From contig JAPLPF010000209.1 of assembly GCA_026400325.1 (NCBI GenBank), positions 12,577-54,406 of the forward strand: a DNA stretch of 41,830 nucleotides, read 5' to 3'. This document shows positions 8,112 to 17,004 of the stretch, in pieces; position 1 is the stretch's first letter, and each line of letters opens with the position of its first letter. A model generated the notes under the pieces. The model was not told the DNA's origin, made no database searches, and saw only the letters and a list, made by a program, of their open reading frames with translations. The translations under genes were made by a program, and so were the position numbers. The DNA comes from Rhodobacterales bacterium (lineage in GTDB: Bacteria > Pseudomonadota > Alphaproteobacteria > Rhodobacterales > Rhodobacteraceae).

Positions 8112-8687
8112 CTAGCGGTCTGGCATCGCAAGGTCAAATCGCCGCGCAGTCCCATGCGAATTCTCCATGACACGGACACGGATGGATTCCGCTTCTTCGG
8201 ATTCGATCAGGCAAAGCGACCCGTAGTCATCTGCCATCGCCGTCAGCATTCCGACCAGCACCCGCGTCATTCCCTTTACTCTTGACCGGCAGCGGATATC
8301 GAAAAGATCCGGGCCGAGTTCGTTCAGCGTAATCTCGGGCAGGTCCAGGTCTGGCAGCGCAAGGCGGGCGCGACCGGGCATTTCTTCCAGAGAATGCAGG
8401 AAATCAGCAAAACTGACGCCACCGAACCGCAGCAACCTGCGCACGCCTTCGTGGCCCGGGTTCGTGACGAGATAGGTTCCCATGTCTTCCCAAACCGTTT
8501 CGACTTGGCGGCCCAGGACGTCGGCCGCCCGCTGGGCCACGGTGTCCGCCGTTCCGGGATCATAGCGCAGCATCGGCTCGTATGTCTGCACTGACAAATT
8601 CCCCGGGCGGCAAATGGCCTGCCAGACCGAAAGACCGAACGTGTCGCGCACATATCCCTGCAGCGAACGCAACAGAAGCGCATCCAT
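8112..8687 (-). CDS. H-NOX (heme-NO-binding) domain protein lacking the proximal His
   Basis: A 191-residue single-domain protein of the H-NOX family. The start at 8687 (MDALLLRSLQGYV) aligns with the usual MKGIIFNVLE-type N-terminus; an ATG at 8729 would add 14 residues. The fold markers FGLSVW, LGRQVETVWEDMGTYLV and GVSFADFLHSLEEM are present. The heme-ligand His expected after 'SLxx' is Pro104 (EEMPGRAR), and the YxSxR heme-propionate motif is replaced by C133-R-S-R-V137. By alignment with well-studied H-NOX proteins it should not hold heme in the normal way. It is operonic with the HNOBA-GGDEF cyclase, its likely partner. Confidence 0.85.
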   Translation of the reverse strand: MDALLLRSLQGYVRDTFGLSVWQAICRPGNLSVQTYEPMLRYDPGTADTVAQRAADVLGRQVETVWEDMGTYLVTNPGHEGVRRLLRFGGVSFADFLHSLEEMPGRARLALPDLDLPEITLNELGPDLFDIRCRSRVKGMTRVLVGMLTAMADDYGSLCLIESEEAESIRVRVMENSHGTARRFDLAMPDR

Positions 8688-8751
8688 TTCAGACCCCGGG
8701 TTGTTCTCTTCCACAAACCTAGAGCGCATCGGTTAACAAAATCCCATCGGG

Positions 8752-10473
8752 CTAGGGCAGCACGATCAGCCCGGCCTCGCCCGTGCCAAGCTGGTTGATC
8801 AGGGCCGGGGTCACTGGCGGCGGCACGTCCGTCCAGGCGCGCAAAAGCCCCATCGCTTCGGCCCCGGTGACAGAACGGCCATCGGCTCGAAGGGGCGGCC
8901 GGGCCATCAGATGCCCCTGATCGTCAAGGTAAAGACCCAGCACCTCGACGTAGTCCCCTCCCCGGTCCAGAAGAAGCATCGCCTCTTCTCCGGGGCGGCC
9001 GGGCATCAGGTCCGCCACGACCATCAGGCAACGCGGTTGATCGGCCACCCCGTCGCGCGTGCAGGTCCGGGCCCAGTCATCCAGTTGATAGTCCATCGCC
9101 CCAGCAAGAAGCGTGTCACGCGTGCCGGACGCCCCTGGCGGTTGCAACGCAAGGACTGTGACCAAGGCCGACAGGGTTGCCGGATCCGAGGCGGCGGCGG
9201 GGATGTCCCGGCCAGCCAGCCGGTCGGCAAGGGCTTCCTGCCCCGGAGATCTTGCCCGTTCGTCCAGCGTTGCCAATACCGCCGCTCCGGGGCGGCCCCA
9301 TTGACCGAAGGCGCGGATGTCGAGATCGGCAAGCGGGGTCCGGCCATCGTCATACCGGCGAAGCTGATCATTGGCCGAAATCCGTTCGGCATTCAGGATC
9401 GGTGTCAGCCACAGCGCCGCCAGAAGGATCACCGCCAGAGCCATCTGCAGATTGCCCTGGCGGATACGCTCCATCCAGCCAGCCCCGCGCAGAACCGCCG
9501 CCGCGTAGGTCAACCCGTAGACCAGACCCGTCCCCGCGACCAAAGCAGCAAACAACCGCTCCGGCGTCCAGCCATGCTGGGCAACACGCAGCCAGATCGC
9601 CCAACCCGCAAGGCATGCCAGTACCGGCAGGATCAGTGCCATACCCTGGGCCGCGCGGATCACGACCGCGCTTTGTGTCGCCTCGGCGTCTGTCTGGTCC
9701 ACAGCTATTGCCACCAGCGAAATGCCGACGCCCACCATCGTCAGCAGCAAAAGCGCCGGGGAAAGCCCGCTGAACAGCCCCGTCAGCCCCCGGAACGGCA
9801 GCGCCACCAGAAACACCAGCATCACCCCCAGCACCACCGGCAGCAGCAACCGAAAGAGCCGCAGCACCAGATAGGGCGAAACATAGTCGGCCAACTCATG
9901 GATCACCGCGACCCCAAGGCCCAGGACCGCCCCGCTGACGACCATCGGCACCACCCAATGCTCCAGAAGGTCTGCGATCACCGTGATCCCGACGATCCCC
10001 AGAACCGCATCCGACAGATAGATCACGGCCCAGACGAGTGCGGTAAAGGCCGCCGCCGCGACAAGGCGCACGGCAATCGACCACGCCTCAAGGAAAAGGG
10101 CCGGATAGTCGCGCCATCCGCCGCGTGCCGCTGCAATCAGGAACGGCACCGGAAGCGTGGCGACCATGACCGCCGCCAGCACCGAAAGGCCAGAGCCGAA
10201 GATGCCATCCTCGAACCGCAGGCCACCAAGCCAGACCAGAACCGCCGTGACGGCGGCAAGGCCAAGCGCCCTTGGCAGCGCGCGCCAAAGGCCGATTGGC
10301 CCGGCCATGGCCAGAGCCGCGCCAAAGCCGGTGCCAACAAATGCCGCCAGAACCAGCGCCCATCGGTCGCCGATCAGCCCGCGTTCAGCCCCCTCGACGA
10401 CCAGCCACAGAAGCAGGCCGCCGATGGCCCCCGTTGCGGCAATCTGCCAGCGGTTTTCGATCTTTGTCGTCAT
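8752..10473 (-). CDS. DUF4153-family integral membrane protein
   Basis: A 573-residue protein. Its first two thirds contain roughly ten or more hydrophobic segments; the C-terminal third (from about LNAERISANDQLRRY) is soluble. The LNAERISANDQL boundary and the soluble tail are typical of the DUF4153 family common in Rhodobacteraceae. The function is not known. The start at 10473 is chosen because GAAGGA lies nine bases upstream; an ATG at 10482 directly abuts that site and is less likely. It stops 64 bases before the H-NOX gene start codon region on the same strand, but no functional link is evident. Confidence 0.85.
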   Translation of the reverse strand: MTTKIENRWQIAATGAIGGLLLWLVVEGAERGLIGDRWALVLAAFVGTGFGAALAMAGPIGLWRALPRALGLAAVTAVLVWLGGLRFEDGIFGSGLSVLAAVMVATLPVPFLIAAARGGWRDYPALFLEAWSIAVRLVAAAAFTALVWAVIYLSDAVLGIVGITVIADLLEHWVVPMVVSGAVLGLGVAVIHELADYVSPYLVLRLFRLLLPVVLGVMLVFLVALPFRGLTGLFSGLSPALLLLTMVGVGISLVAIAVDQTDAEATQSAVVIRAAQGMALILPVLACLAGWAIWLRVAQHGWTPERLFAALVAGTGLVYGLTYAAAVLRGAGWMERIRQGNLQMALAVILLAALWLTPILNAERISANDQLRRYDDGRTPLADLDIRAFGQWGRPGAAVLATLDERARSPGQEALADRLAGRDIPAAASDPATLSALVTVLALQPPGASGTRDTLLAGAMDYQLDDWARTCTRDGVADQPRCLMVVADLMPGRPGEEAMLLLDRGGDYVEVLGLYLDDQGHLMARPPLRADGRSVTGAEAMGLLRAWTDVPPPVTPALINQLGTGEAGLIVLP

Positions 10474-10601
10474 GCCGGACATTCCTTCGATTGCCTGCGC
10501 GCGATCGCGGACCACAGGCAAGCATCATTGTCAGGATTTCCTGCCCGTTGCCAAGCCACCCGGCATTGACGATGCTGGACCTGCACAACCAAAGGACCGC
10601 C

Positions 10602-11048
10602 ATGCCCACCCAGATCCGCCCCCTTGTCCCCGAAGACCGCGACGACTGGCAGCGCCTTTGGACGCACTACCTTGCGTTTTACAACACAGCCGTTCCCGAC
10701 GCGGTCTTTGCGTCGACCTTCGCGCGTCTCCTCGGCCCGGACCGCCAGGATTTCAACGCGCTGATTGCCACGGTAGAGGGTCGGCCTGTCGGGCTTGTGC
10801 ATTACCTGTTTCACCGTCACGCCTGGAAGATCGAGAACGTCTGCTACCTGCAGGACCTGTACGTCGGACCCGAGGCGCGCGGCACCGGGCTTGGCCGCGC
10901 GCTGATCGAGGCGGTCTATGCCCGGGCCGATGCCGAAGGCGCGCCTGCCGTCTACTGGCTGACGCAGGACTTCAACCAGACCGCCCGGCAGCTTTATGAC
11001 CGGGTCGCCAGGGTCACGCCCTTCATCCGCTACAACCGGCCGCTTTGA
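10602..11048 (+). CDS. GNAT-family N-acetyltransferase
   Basis: A 148-residue cytoplasmic acetyltransferase. The acetyl-CoA loop reads YVGPEARGTGLGRALIEAV (motif A, R-G-T-G-L-G), preceded by strand 4 (ENVCYLQDL) and followed by a C-terminal VYWLTQDFNQTARQLYDRVA segment typical of the fold. AAAGGA lies 5-6 bases upstream of the ATG. The substrate is unknown. It converges on the cytochrome c gene with a five-base gap. Confidence 0.9.
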   Translation: MPTQIRPLVPEDRDDWQRLWTHYLAFYNTAVPDAVFASTFARLLGPDRQDFNALIATVEGRPVGLVHYLFHRHAWKIENVCYLQDLYVGPEARGTGLGRALIEAVYARADAEGAPAVYWLTQDFNQTARQLYDRVARVTPFIRYNRPL

Positions 11049-11053
11049 CCGGG

Positions 11054-11461
11054 CTACTCTTGCAACGATTTCAGGTATTCGGCCACCTGAACCAGCCGGA
11101 CCGGTGTGGGGCTTGAGATGCCGTCGCCGCCGTCATAGCCGACAAGCTCGCCATCCAGAAGCGGGGCGAAGGATGGCATCGGCGTCGTTGCCCCCGGCCC
11201 ACCGCTGTAGGACCAGATCTTTGCCATTACCCTGGTCCCCGGGAAGACCCCGCCATTGCGGGCCGAGATCCGCGTCAGGTCGGCCGGGCGGCGGGACAGG
11301 CCTGCCGCTGCCGGCCCGTCGCCTTTGGCCGAGGCCCCGTGGCACCCCGCGCAATAGCTCGCAAAATCCTCGGCCCCGGTCGGGGTTGGGGCCTTTCGCT
11401 CGACGCAGGCCGCAAGGGCAAGGGGCAATGCCAGGACCGGAAGTATCAGCAGGACGCGCAT
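11054..11461 (-). CDS. c-type cytochrome, probable lipoprotein
   Basis: A 135-residue exported monoheme cytochrome. The N-terminus MRVLLILPVLALPLALAAC is a lipoprotein signal with Cys19 as the likely lipidation site. The heme motif is C37-A-G-C40-H41, and Met96 (TTPMPSF) is the likely distal ligand, as in class I cytochromes. It would be tethered to a membrane facing the periplasm and pass electrons there; the partner is unknown. It ends five bases from the GNAT gene and starts 55 bases after the end of lolD, so it may be cotranscribed with the Lol genes without being functionally related. Confidence 0.88.
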   Translation of the reverse strand: MRVLLILPVLALPLALAACVERKAPTPTGAEDFASYCAGCHGASAKGDGPAAAGLSRRPADLTRISARNGGVFPGTRVMAKIWSYSGGPGATTPMPSFAPLLDGELVGYDGGDGISSPTPVRLVQVAEYLKSLQE

Positions 11462-11516
11462 CAGCAGTTCCTTTTTTCATCCAGGCCAGCCATGGGCTGG
11501 CCGGCCCATCCACACG

Positions 11517-12194
11517 TCAGGTCACCCGTCCACCGGCAAGCCGCACGACCCTGTCCATCCGTCCGGCAAGCTCCAGATTGTGCGTCGCGATCAGCGCCGA
11601 CAGGCCGGTCGACCTGACCAGGTCCATCAGCACCCCGAACACCTGATCCGAGGTGCCTGGGTCCAGATTGCCAGTCGGCTCATCCGCAAGCAACAGCTTT
11701 GGCGCATTGGCAAGCGCCCGGCAGAAGGCCACGCGCTGCTGCTCGCCACCCGACAACGCCGCTGGCCTGTGCATAGCCCGGGCCGACACTCCGACCTTGT
11801 CCAGAAGACCCTGCGCCCGCGCTTCGGCCACCGCTTTGGTGGTGCCGTTGGCAAGCTGGGGGATGACGATGTTTTCCAGGGCACTGAACTCGGGCAGAAG
11901 ATGGTGGAATTGGTAGATGAAGCCCACTTCGCTGCGTCGCGCCTCGGTCCGGGCGCGGTCCGACAGGCCGCCCATGTCGCGACCGTCCAGCCGCACGCGG
12001 CCCGCATCCGCAACATCCAGCAGACCCGCGATGTGCAAAAGCGTTGACTTGCCCGCGCCGCTTGGAGCGACCAGCGCCACGATCTCGCCTTTGGCTATCG
12101 TCAGGTCCGCCCCGCGCAGGACCAGCACTTCGGCAGGCTTGCCCCGGTTGTAGCCCTTTTCGACGCCCGCAAGCTCCAGCATGGCGTCACTCAT
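11517..12194 (-). CDS. lolD: Lipoprotein-releasing system ATP-binding protein LolD
   Basis: A 225-residue ATPase that drives release of outer-membrane lipoproteins from the inner membrane to LolA. Walker A reads APSGAGKST, with Ala instead of the first Gly; the signature is [15 protein letters not shown]; Walker B is [12 protein letters not shown]; the H-loop is ATHNLEL. Its start codon overlaps the end of the permease gene by eight bases, which marks the lolC-lolD operon. The assignment rests on both sequence and neighbour. Confidence 0.93.
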   Translation of the reverse strand: MSDAMLELAGVEKGYNRGKPAEVLVLRGADLTIAKGEIVALVAPSGAGKSTLLHIAGLLDVADAGRVRLDGRDMGGLSDRARTEARRSEVGFIYQFHHLLPEFSALENIVIPQLANGTTKAVAEARAQGLLDKVGVSARAMHRPAALSGGEQQRVAFCRALANAPKLLLADEPTGNLDPGTSDQVFGVLMDLVRSTGLSALIATHNLELAGRMDRVVRLAGGRVT

Positions 12195-13473
12195 AGCGCA
12201 GCGCCTCGACCGGGTTCATCCGCGCGGCGCGGCGGGCCGGGAAGATCGTCACGACGAAGGACAGCCCCAGCGACAGGGCCACGGCCGACAGCACGTCGCC
12301 CGCCTGCAGCTTGGCCGGCAGCGCATAGATGCCCCGGATCGACGGGTCCCAGACATCCGCCCCGTTCAACCAGTTGATCGCGCTCATGATCTGGTCGATG
12401 TTCAGGGCGGTCAGGCACCCCAGCAGGACACCCGCAAGCGTGCCGACCAGCCCGGTAAAGGCCCCGCACAGAAAGAAGATGCGCAAGACGCTGCCTTCGG
12501 TCAGACCCATCGTGCGCAGGATGCCGATGTCGCGGCCCTTGTTCTTGACCAGCATGATCAGGCCGGACACGATGTTCATTGCCGCAATCAGCACAAGGAC
12601 GGACAGGATCACGAACATCACGTTGTCCTCGATGTCCAGCGCGCGCAGGAACGCACCCGAGCTGTCCTTCCACGTCCAGAGCTGCGCACTTGGCCCTGCC
12701 GCCAGAAGGATCGCCTCGCCATAGCTTTCGATCCTGTCGGGATGTTCGACCATCACCTCGATTTCGTCGGCGCGGCCCTCCTTGTTGAAGAAGCTTTGCG
12801 CTTCGACAAAGGGCATGTAGATCCGTGTCGTGTCGATGTCATAGCGCCCGGCGGTGAAGATGTAGACCACCTCATAGGCCTTCACCCGCGGGCTGGAGCC
12901 CATCGCCGTCTTCACCCCGCCCGGAGCGATCAGCCGCACCCGGTCACCAAGGGTCACCCCCAGTTCCCGCGCCACGCCGGACCCAAGCGCAATGCCGTCG
13001 GGAAACCGCGCCAGATCGCCGATTGCCCCCGAACCCGCCCCGATGCGCGGGATTGATGCCAAATCCTCGGGCAGCATGCCAAAGACCTCGGCTCCGGTGG
13101 TATCCTCGCCGTCCGATACCAGAAGCTTGCCGCGGATCAGCGGGGCTGCGCGGGTCACGCCGGGGACCTTGCGGATCGCCGCAGCCACCGCATCCGGGGT
13201 GACAAAGCCCCGGACCATCTGGCCATCCGCCCCGATCTGGCCGCTGGAATAGACCGTCACATGGGCGTTTGCTCCAAGGATCGTGTCGATGAACTCGGCC
13301 CGGAACCCGGCGCGCACCGCAAGCGTCAGGATCAGCGCAAAGACCGCGAGCGTGATGCCGATCAGGCTGATCCAGGTCATCACGCTGACGCCGCCCTCGG
13401 CCCGCCGCGCCCGCAGGTACCGCCAGGCGATCATGAATTCGAAGCCTGCGAACGGAGCCGTCTTGCCAGCCAT
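12187..13473 (-). CDS. lolC: Lipoprotein-releasing ABC transporter permease LolC/LolE
   Basis: A 428-residue inner-membrane permease. The start at 13473 ([23 protein letters not shown]) matches the usual LolC/E N-terminus. One membrane segment follows at ~25-50, then a large periplasmic domain, then three C-terminal segments with the FtsX-like stretch [28 protein letters not shown]. It ends [18 protein letters not shown], characteristic of the family. Only one permease gene is present here, so it may act as a homodimer (LolF-like) or pair with a protein encoded elsewhere. Confidence 0.93.
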   Translation of the reverse strand: MAGKTAPFAGFEFMIAWRYLRARRAEGGVSVMTWISLIGITLAVFALILTLAVRAGFRAEFIDTILGANAHVTVYSSGQIGADGQMVRGFVTPDAVAAAIRKVPGVTRAAPLIRGKLLVSDGEDTTGAEVFGMLPEDLASIPRIGAGSGAIGDLARFPDGIALGSGVARELGVTLGDRVRLIAPGGVKTAMGSSPRVKAYEVVYIFTAGRYDIDTTRIYMPFVEAQSFFNKEGRADEIEVMVEHPDRIESYGEAILLAAGPSAQLWTWKDSSGAFLRALDIEDNVMFVILSVLVLIAAMNIVSGLIMLVKNKGRDIGILRTMGLTEGSVLRIFFLCGAFTGLVGTLAGVLLGCLTALNIDQIMSAINWLNGADVWDPSIRGIYALPAKLQAGDVLSAVALSLGLSFVVTIFPARRAARMNPVEALRYE

Positions 13474-13683
13474 TTTCCCCTGCCCTTCTTCGCCGCGACC
13501 ATTGGCGAGAAGGGCGGAAACGTCAAGGCACGCACCGCAAAGGGCAGAAAGCCGCGCGGATCCTCGCGGGCACCCCGGACAACGCAAAAGCCTGCCCGGA
13601 CCACCCTGCCATGAGTATTGCTTTGACCCCTGGTCTTTCAGCCGCCAGACTTGCCTTGCGGCATCATGATGGGTCCAGCCCCG

Positions 13684-14490
13684 ATGAACGACGAATTCTT
13701 CGGAAGCGACGATCAACGTGCGGTGTTGCGACGTGCCCGGGCGTTGGCCGCCGTTCTGGGTCAGGACCGGCGCTACAGCTATTACGGCCGCACGGTCGGC
13801 CTGCCCGGACCCGAGGATGGCGACATTGATCACCTTGCGGCCCTGGCCATCGTCCAGGGCAGCGCGACCTATGGAACCGTTCCGTTGGGCCAGGTCGAAG
13901 CCATCAAGACGTCGATGGTGGCACGCGGTCTGGTGCCCATGCTTTATGACAAGTGGGAGGGAGGGCGCTCTGCCCTCACAGCGGCCCGACAGGTGGTCGC
14001 GACGCTTTGCCTGCCCGAAGATCTGACGATGCTGCGCCTGGACGCGGCGTCGGCGGATGCGCAGATGGCGTCACTGGCCGAAATGGCCCTGGGGTGCGGA
14101 GTCCTGCCGCCCTGCGGCGAGGTCCTGCGCGGCCTTTTGCGGCCCGCGGTCTGTCTGGTGGCCGTTGACAGCGCCTCGAAAGTGGTTTCCTGCGCGGCCT
14201 CCTCGGCCTTCGCCCATGAAGATCACCCCGGACATGGCAAGCAGGCCTGGTGGGGCATGCTTGCCACCGACCCCGAGCGGCGTGGCCAACGGTTGTCTGT
14301 CGTTCTTGGGGCGCATGCCCTGCTTGAGATGGAAGCACGGTTCGGCTTCGGTGATTTCATGACCGGCGTCGAGCCCGGGAATGCGCCATCAGAAGCCATC
14401 TGCACCCGAATGGGCCTGTCGCGGGGTCGTTCCCCGATCATCGGATGCGCCGATCCGCGCGCGCTGGCCAGCGGACGCATGACGAAGTGA
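13684..14490 (+). CDS. GNAT-like acetyltransferase of unknown substrate
   Basis: A 268-residue protein. The C-terminal ~80 residues look like a GNAT acetyl-CoA-binding region: WWGMLATDPERRGQRLSVVL, then HALLEMEARFGFGDFMTGV, then NAPSEAICTRMGL. The N-terminal part, YSYYGRTVGLPGPEDGDIDH and GLVPMLYDKWEGG, is unfamiliar to me. In-frame ATGs at 13666 and 13669 are also possible; none of the three has a clear ribosome-binding site. It is transcribed divergently from lolC over about 210 bases that hold no other gene I can support. Confidence 0.75.
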   Translation: MNDEFFGSDDQRAVLRRARALAAVLGQDRRYSYYGRTVGLPGPEDGDIDHLAALAIVQGSATYGTVPLGQVEAIKTSMVARGLVPMLYDKWEGGRSALTAARQVVATLCLPEDLTMLRLDAASADAQMASLAEMALGCGVLPPCGEVLRGLLRPAVCLVAVDSASKVVSCAASSAFAHEDHPGHGKQAWWGMLATDPERRGQRLSVVLGAHALLEMEARFGFGDFMTGVEPGNAPSEAICTRMGLSRGRSPIIGCADPRALASGRMTK

Positions 14491-14683
14491 ACCCTTCGGG
14501 ACCGGCGTCGTCGCTGACGACAAAGCGACAACCTTGTCCGCTCACCTGCCCCTCGCAAACGCGCCGAGACGTTCCTGCCCGAAAGGAAGGCCGCGCAGCC
14601 GGCCTCTGAACCCACCGAAACCGCAAAGGGACCCGATGTTCGCGGCGATCACCGGCCCGCTGGCTGGCCTGCCCGGAATCGCC

Positions 14684-15340
14684 TCAGGTCCGGCCTGCGG
14701 CCCAGATCAGCCCGCGCCGCATCAACTCGGCCGCTGGGCCGGTGCCGATGACGTCGGCCTTGTGGCCAAGCGCGTTGTAATAGACCCGGCCCGCGCCATA
14801 GCCCTTGGTAAACACGACCGGCATCGCGACCGGGCCGTTCACCGCGTGCGGTCCGTCGGCAACCGGGAAATCGGTGACCGCATGGATCTTCACCGCCGGA
14901 TCAACGTGCAGGTAATACTGCTCGGTCTGCACCCGGAAATCGCCAACCCCTGCGACAAGCGGGTCGTCCGACACCATTCGCACCTCATAGTCCACCCCGT
15001 CATTGCCGGGATGCGCCACCCATTGCGCCCCGGTCATGAACTGCCAGTCCACATTCTCGCGGAAGGCGTCGCACATGCCGCCATGGCAGCCTGCGATCCC
15101 GGTTCCCGCAGCCACCGCCGCGCAGACGTTCAGCGCCTGCTCCTTGCCGATCCGGGACATGGTCCAGACCGGAACGATCAGGTCATGGGCCGTGACGGTA
15201 ACGGGGTCATCAAGGCAGGCCAGGCTGTCCGTAACTTCGACTGCCATGCCCGCATCGCGCAGCCAACCGGCAAAAAGTGCGGCCACCTTGTCCGGCTCGT
15301 GCCCGTCCCAGCCGCCCCAGGTGATCAGCGCGCGTGCCAT
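14684..15340 (-). CDS. ThuA-like domain protein
   Basis: A 218-residue protein of the ThuA group (class-I glutamine-amidotransferase-like fold, linked to trehalose or other sugar utilisation in rhizobia). Visible marks are the N-terminal ALITWGGWDGHEP, GTGIAGCHGGMCDAF at the elbow position, and the C-terminal PVVFTKGYGAGRVYYNALGH that is highly typical of ThuA. The biochemical activity is not established. It starts 11 bases after the stop of the aldo/keto reductase gene on the same strand, so the two are likely cotranscribed. The 193 bases downstream (14491-14683) between convergent genes hold nothing I can name. Confidence 0.87.
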   Translation of the reverse strand: MARALITWGGWDGHEPDKVAALFAGWLRDAGMAVEVTDSLACLDDPVTVTAHDLIVPVWTMSRIGKEQALNVCAAVAAGTGIAGCHGGMCDAFRENVDWQFMTGAQWVAHPGNDGVDYEVRMVSDDPLVAGVGDFRVQTEQYYLHVDPAVKIHAVTDFPVADGPHAVNGPVAMPVVFTKGYGAGRVYYNALGHKADVIGTGPAAELMRRGLIWAAGRT

Positions 15341-15351
15341 CGTCTTCTCCT

Positions 15352-16341
15352 TCAGAACCGTTGCGCGGGTTCGGGCCGGTTCTGCACCACGGCCTCGATT
15401 GCCGCCATCAGGTCGGGCGTCATCGCGGCCTTGTGGTCCAGCGCCGCCAGGTTGTCGGTCAGTTGCGACAGCTGCGAGGCCCCAAGGATCACGGTGGACA
15501 CCCGAGGGTTGGCCAGACACCACAACAGCGCCATGTGGTGGATTGGCAGCCCCGCGCCATCGGCCAGCTTGGCCAGCGCCTTGACCTGTTCCACCCGGCG
15601 GCGACCCTTCGGCCCCTCGATGATCTCGCGCAGCCATTCGTAACCCGGCAAGGCGGCCCGGCTGTCCTGCGGGATTCCGTCGTTGTACTTGCCGGTCAGC
15701 AGACCCGAGGCCAGCGGCGACCAGATCGTCGTCCCCAGCCCGAACGTGTCATAGACCGGCGCATAGTCGCGTTCGACCTTGTCACGCTCGAACAGGTTGT
15801 ACTGCGGCTGCTCCATCGTCGGTGGGGTCAGCCCATCGCGCCGCGCCACCAGATGCGCCTCGGTGATCTGTTGGCCCGACCATTCCGAGGTGCCCCAGTA
15901 CAGGACCTTGCCCTGCGCAACCAGGTTGTGCATCGCCCGCACGGTTTCCTCGATCGGCGTGTCGATGTCGGGCCGGTGGCAGAAGTAGAGGTCAAGGTGA
16001 TCAACCCGCAGCCGCTTCAGCGCGGCATGGGCTGCCTCGGTCACATGCTTGGCCGAAAGGCCCCTTTGCGTGGGTTTCTCGCCACCCCAGAACACCTTGG
16101 ACGACACGACATAGCTGTCGCGGCTCCACCCGAGTTCCTGAATGGCTTGACCCATGACGATTTCCGACTGGCCCGCCTCATACCCTTCGGCATTGTCGAA
16201 GAAGTTGATCCCCGCATCATAGGCGGCGGTCAGAAGCTGCTTTGCGGGGCGCAGGTCAACCTGCTTGGCGAAGGTGACCCACGAGCCGAAAGAGAACTCG
16301 CTGACCTTCAACCCCGATTTTCCAAGGCGACGATAGTCCAT
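15352..16341 (-). CDS. Aldo/keto reductase (Kv-beta-like)
   Basis: A 329-residue NADPH-dependent oxidoreductase with the TIM-barrel AKR signature. The catalytic tetrad is Asp49, Tyr54, Lys82 and His122 (FFDNAEGY, SSKVFW, YFCHRPD). The cofactor side shows STVILGASQLSQLTDNL near the C-terminus. The N-terminus MDYRRLGKSGLKVSEFSFGSW and overall similarity put it with the voltage-gated-channel-beta/YghZ group that reduces aldehydes and ketones. The natural substrate is unknown. The ThuA-like gene follows 11 bases later, which suggests a small carbohydrate- or aldehyde-related operon. Confidence 0.92.
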   Translation of the reverse strand: MDYRRLGKSGLKVSEFSFGSWVTFAKQVDLRPAKQLLTAAYDAGINFFDNAEGYEAGQSEIVMGQAIQELGWSRDSYVVSSKVFWGGEKPTQRGLSAKHVTEAAHAALKRLRVDHLDLYFCHRPDIDTPIEETVRAMHNLVAQGKVLYWGTSEWSGQQITEAHLVARRDGLTPPTMEQPQYNLFERDKVERDYAPVYDTFGLGTTIWSPLASGLLTGKYNDGIPQDSRAALPGYEWLREIIEGPKGRRRVEQVKALAKLADGAGLPIHHMALLWCLANPRVSTVILGASQLSQLTDNLAALDHKAAMTPDLMAAIEAVVQNRPEPAQRF

Positions 16342-16422
16342 GATGCTCTCCGGTATTGTATGCTTGCGGGGATAGGGGGCCGTAGCCGGAAAAAGGTCAA
16401 GCGAAAGTCGGGCGCGGGTCTG

Positions 16423-17004
16423 TCACAAGGGTGGCAAGGTCAGTGAGGCCAGAAGAAACCAAAGCGCCGTTGAATAAAGGAACGCACGCTCTGCCAGCCC
16501 GAACCAGGGGCGCAGCGCCGTGGACATCGTCAGGACCACCGCCAGAAAGCTGGCGCTGATGAGATGTTTCAAGACCATATCCGCGGTCGAGCGCACGCCT
16601 TCATGCATTGCCACAAGGGCGGGCGTCGCCTCTACCACAGTCATGTAGGCGCAAGTGAAGGCCAGCAGCGTGGCCGCCCGATGGAGGTGCCCGGACGGCG
16701 TGTGTGGCGTGGCGGGGCGGTCGTTGGGCCAGACCGCAATGCCGACGCGGCCCAGTGCCACCAGCACCAGGTAGACCGGGATCACAGCCGGCATGCCGGG
16801 ATTGTCCGCCGCAATGAACTGCCAGGCCAGAAGGGGCGGTGCGATGCAGCCCGCGAGCACATAGATCCGGAAAAGCCGCGCCGTGCGGCCCACACCGTAA
16901 TCGCTGATCGCATGCGCGACCGCTGGCTGGTCACGGTTCAGAACCTGAAATGACAGAAGGAAAAGAAGGTCGAGGCTGTAAAGCGCAGCCGCGACCTTTT
17001 CCAT
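16423..17004 (-). CDS. DUF998-family membrane protein
   Basis: A 193-residue protein with about six hydrophobic segments. The segment HAISDYGVGRTARLFRIYVL after the first membrane helix matches the DUF998 pattern. The function is unknown. Its ATG overlaps the proS stop codon by one base on the minus strand (TGATG), so it is translated in coupling with proS, although a role in translation is not implied. Confidence 0.8.
   Translation of the reverse strand: MEKVAAALYSLDLLFLLSFQVLNRDQPAVAHAISDYGVGRTARLFRIYVLAGCIAPPLLAWQFIAADNPGMPAVIPVYLVLVALGRVGIAVWPNDRPATPHTPSGHLHRAATLLAFTCAYMTVVEATPALVAMHEGVRSTADMVLKHLISASFLAVVLTMSTALRPWFGLAERAFLYSTALWFLLASLTLPPL

Noticed and set aside
8911-10569. 552-codon plus-strand open frame opposite the DUF4153 gene
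   Set aside because: Its translation is an Arg/Gln/His-rich mirror of membrane helices, without any fold signature; the minus-strand frame is a clear membrane protein.
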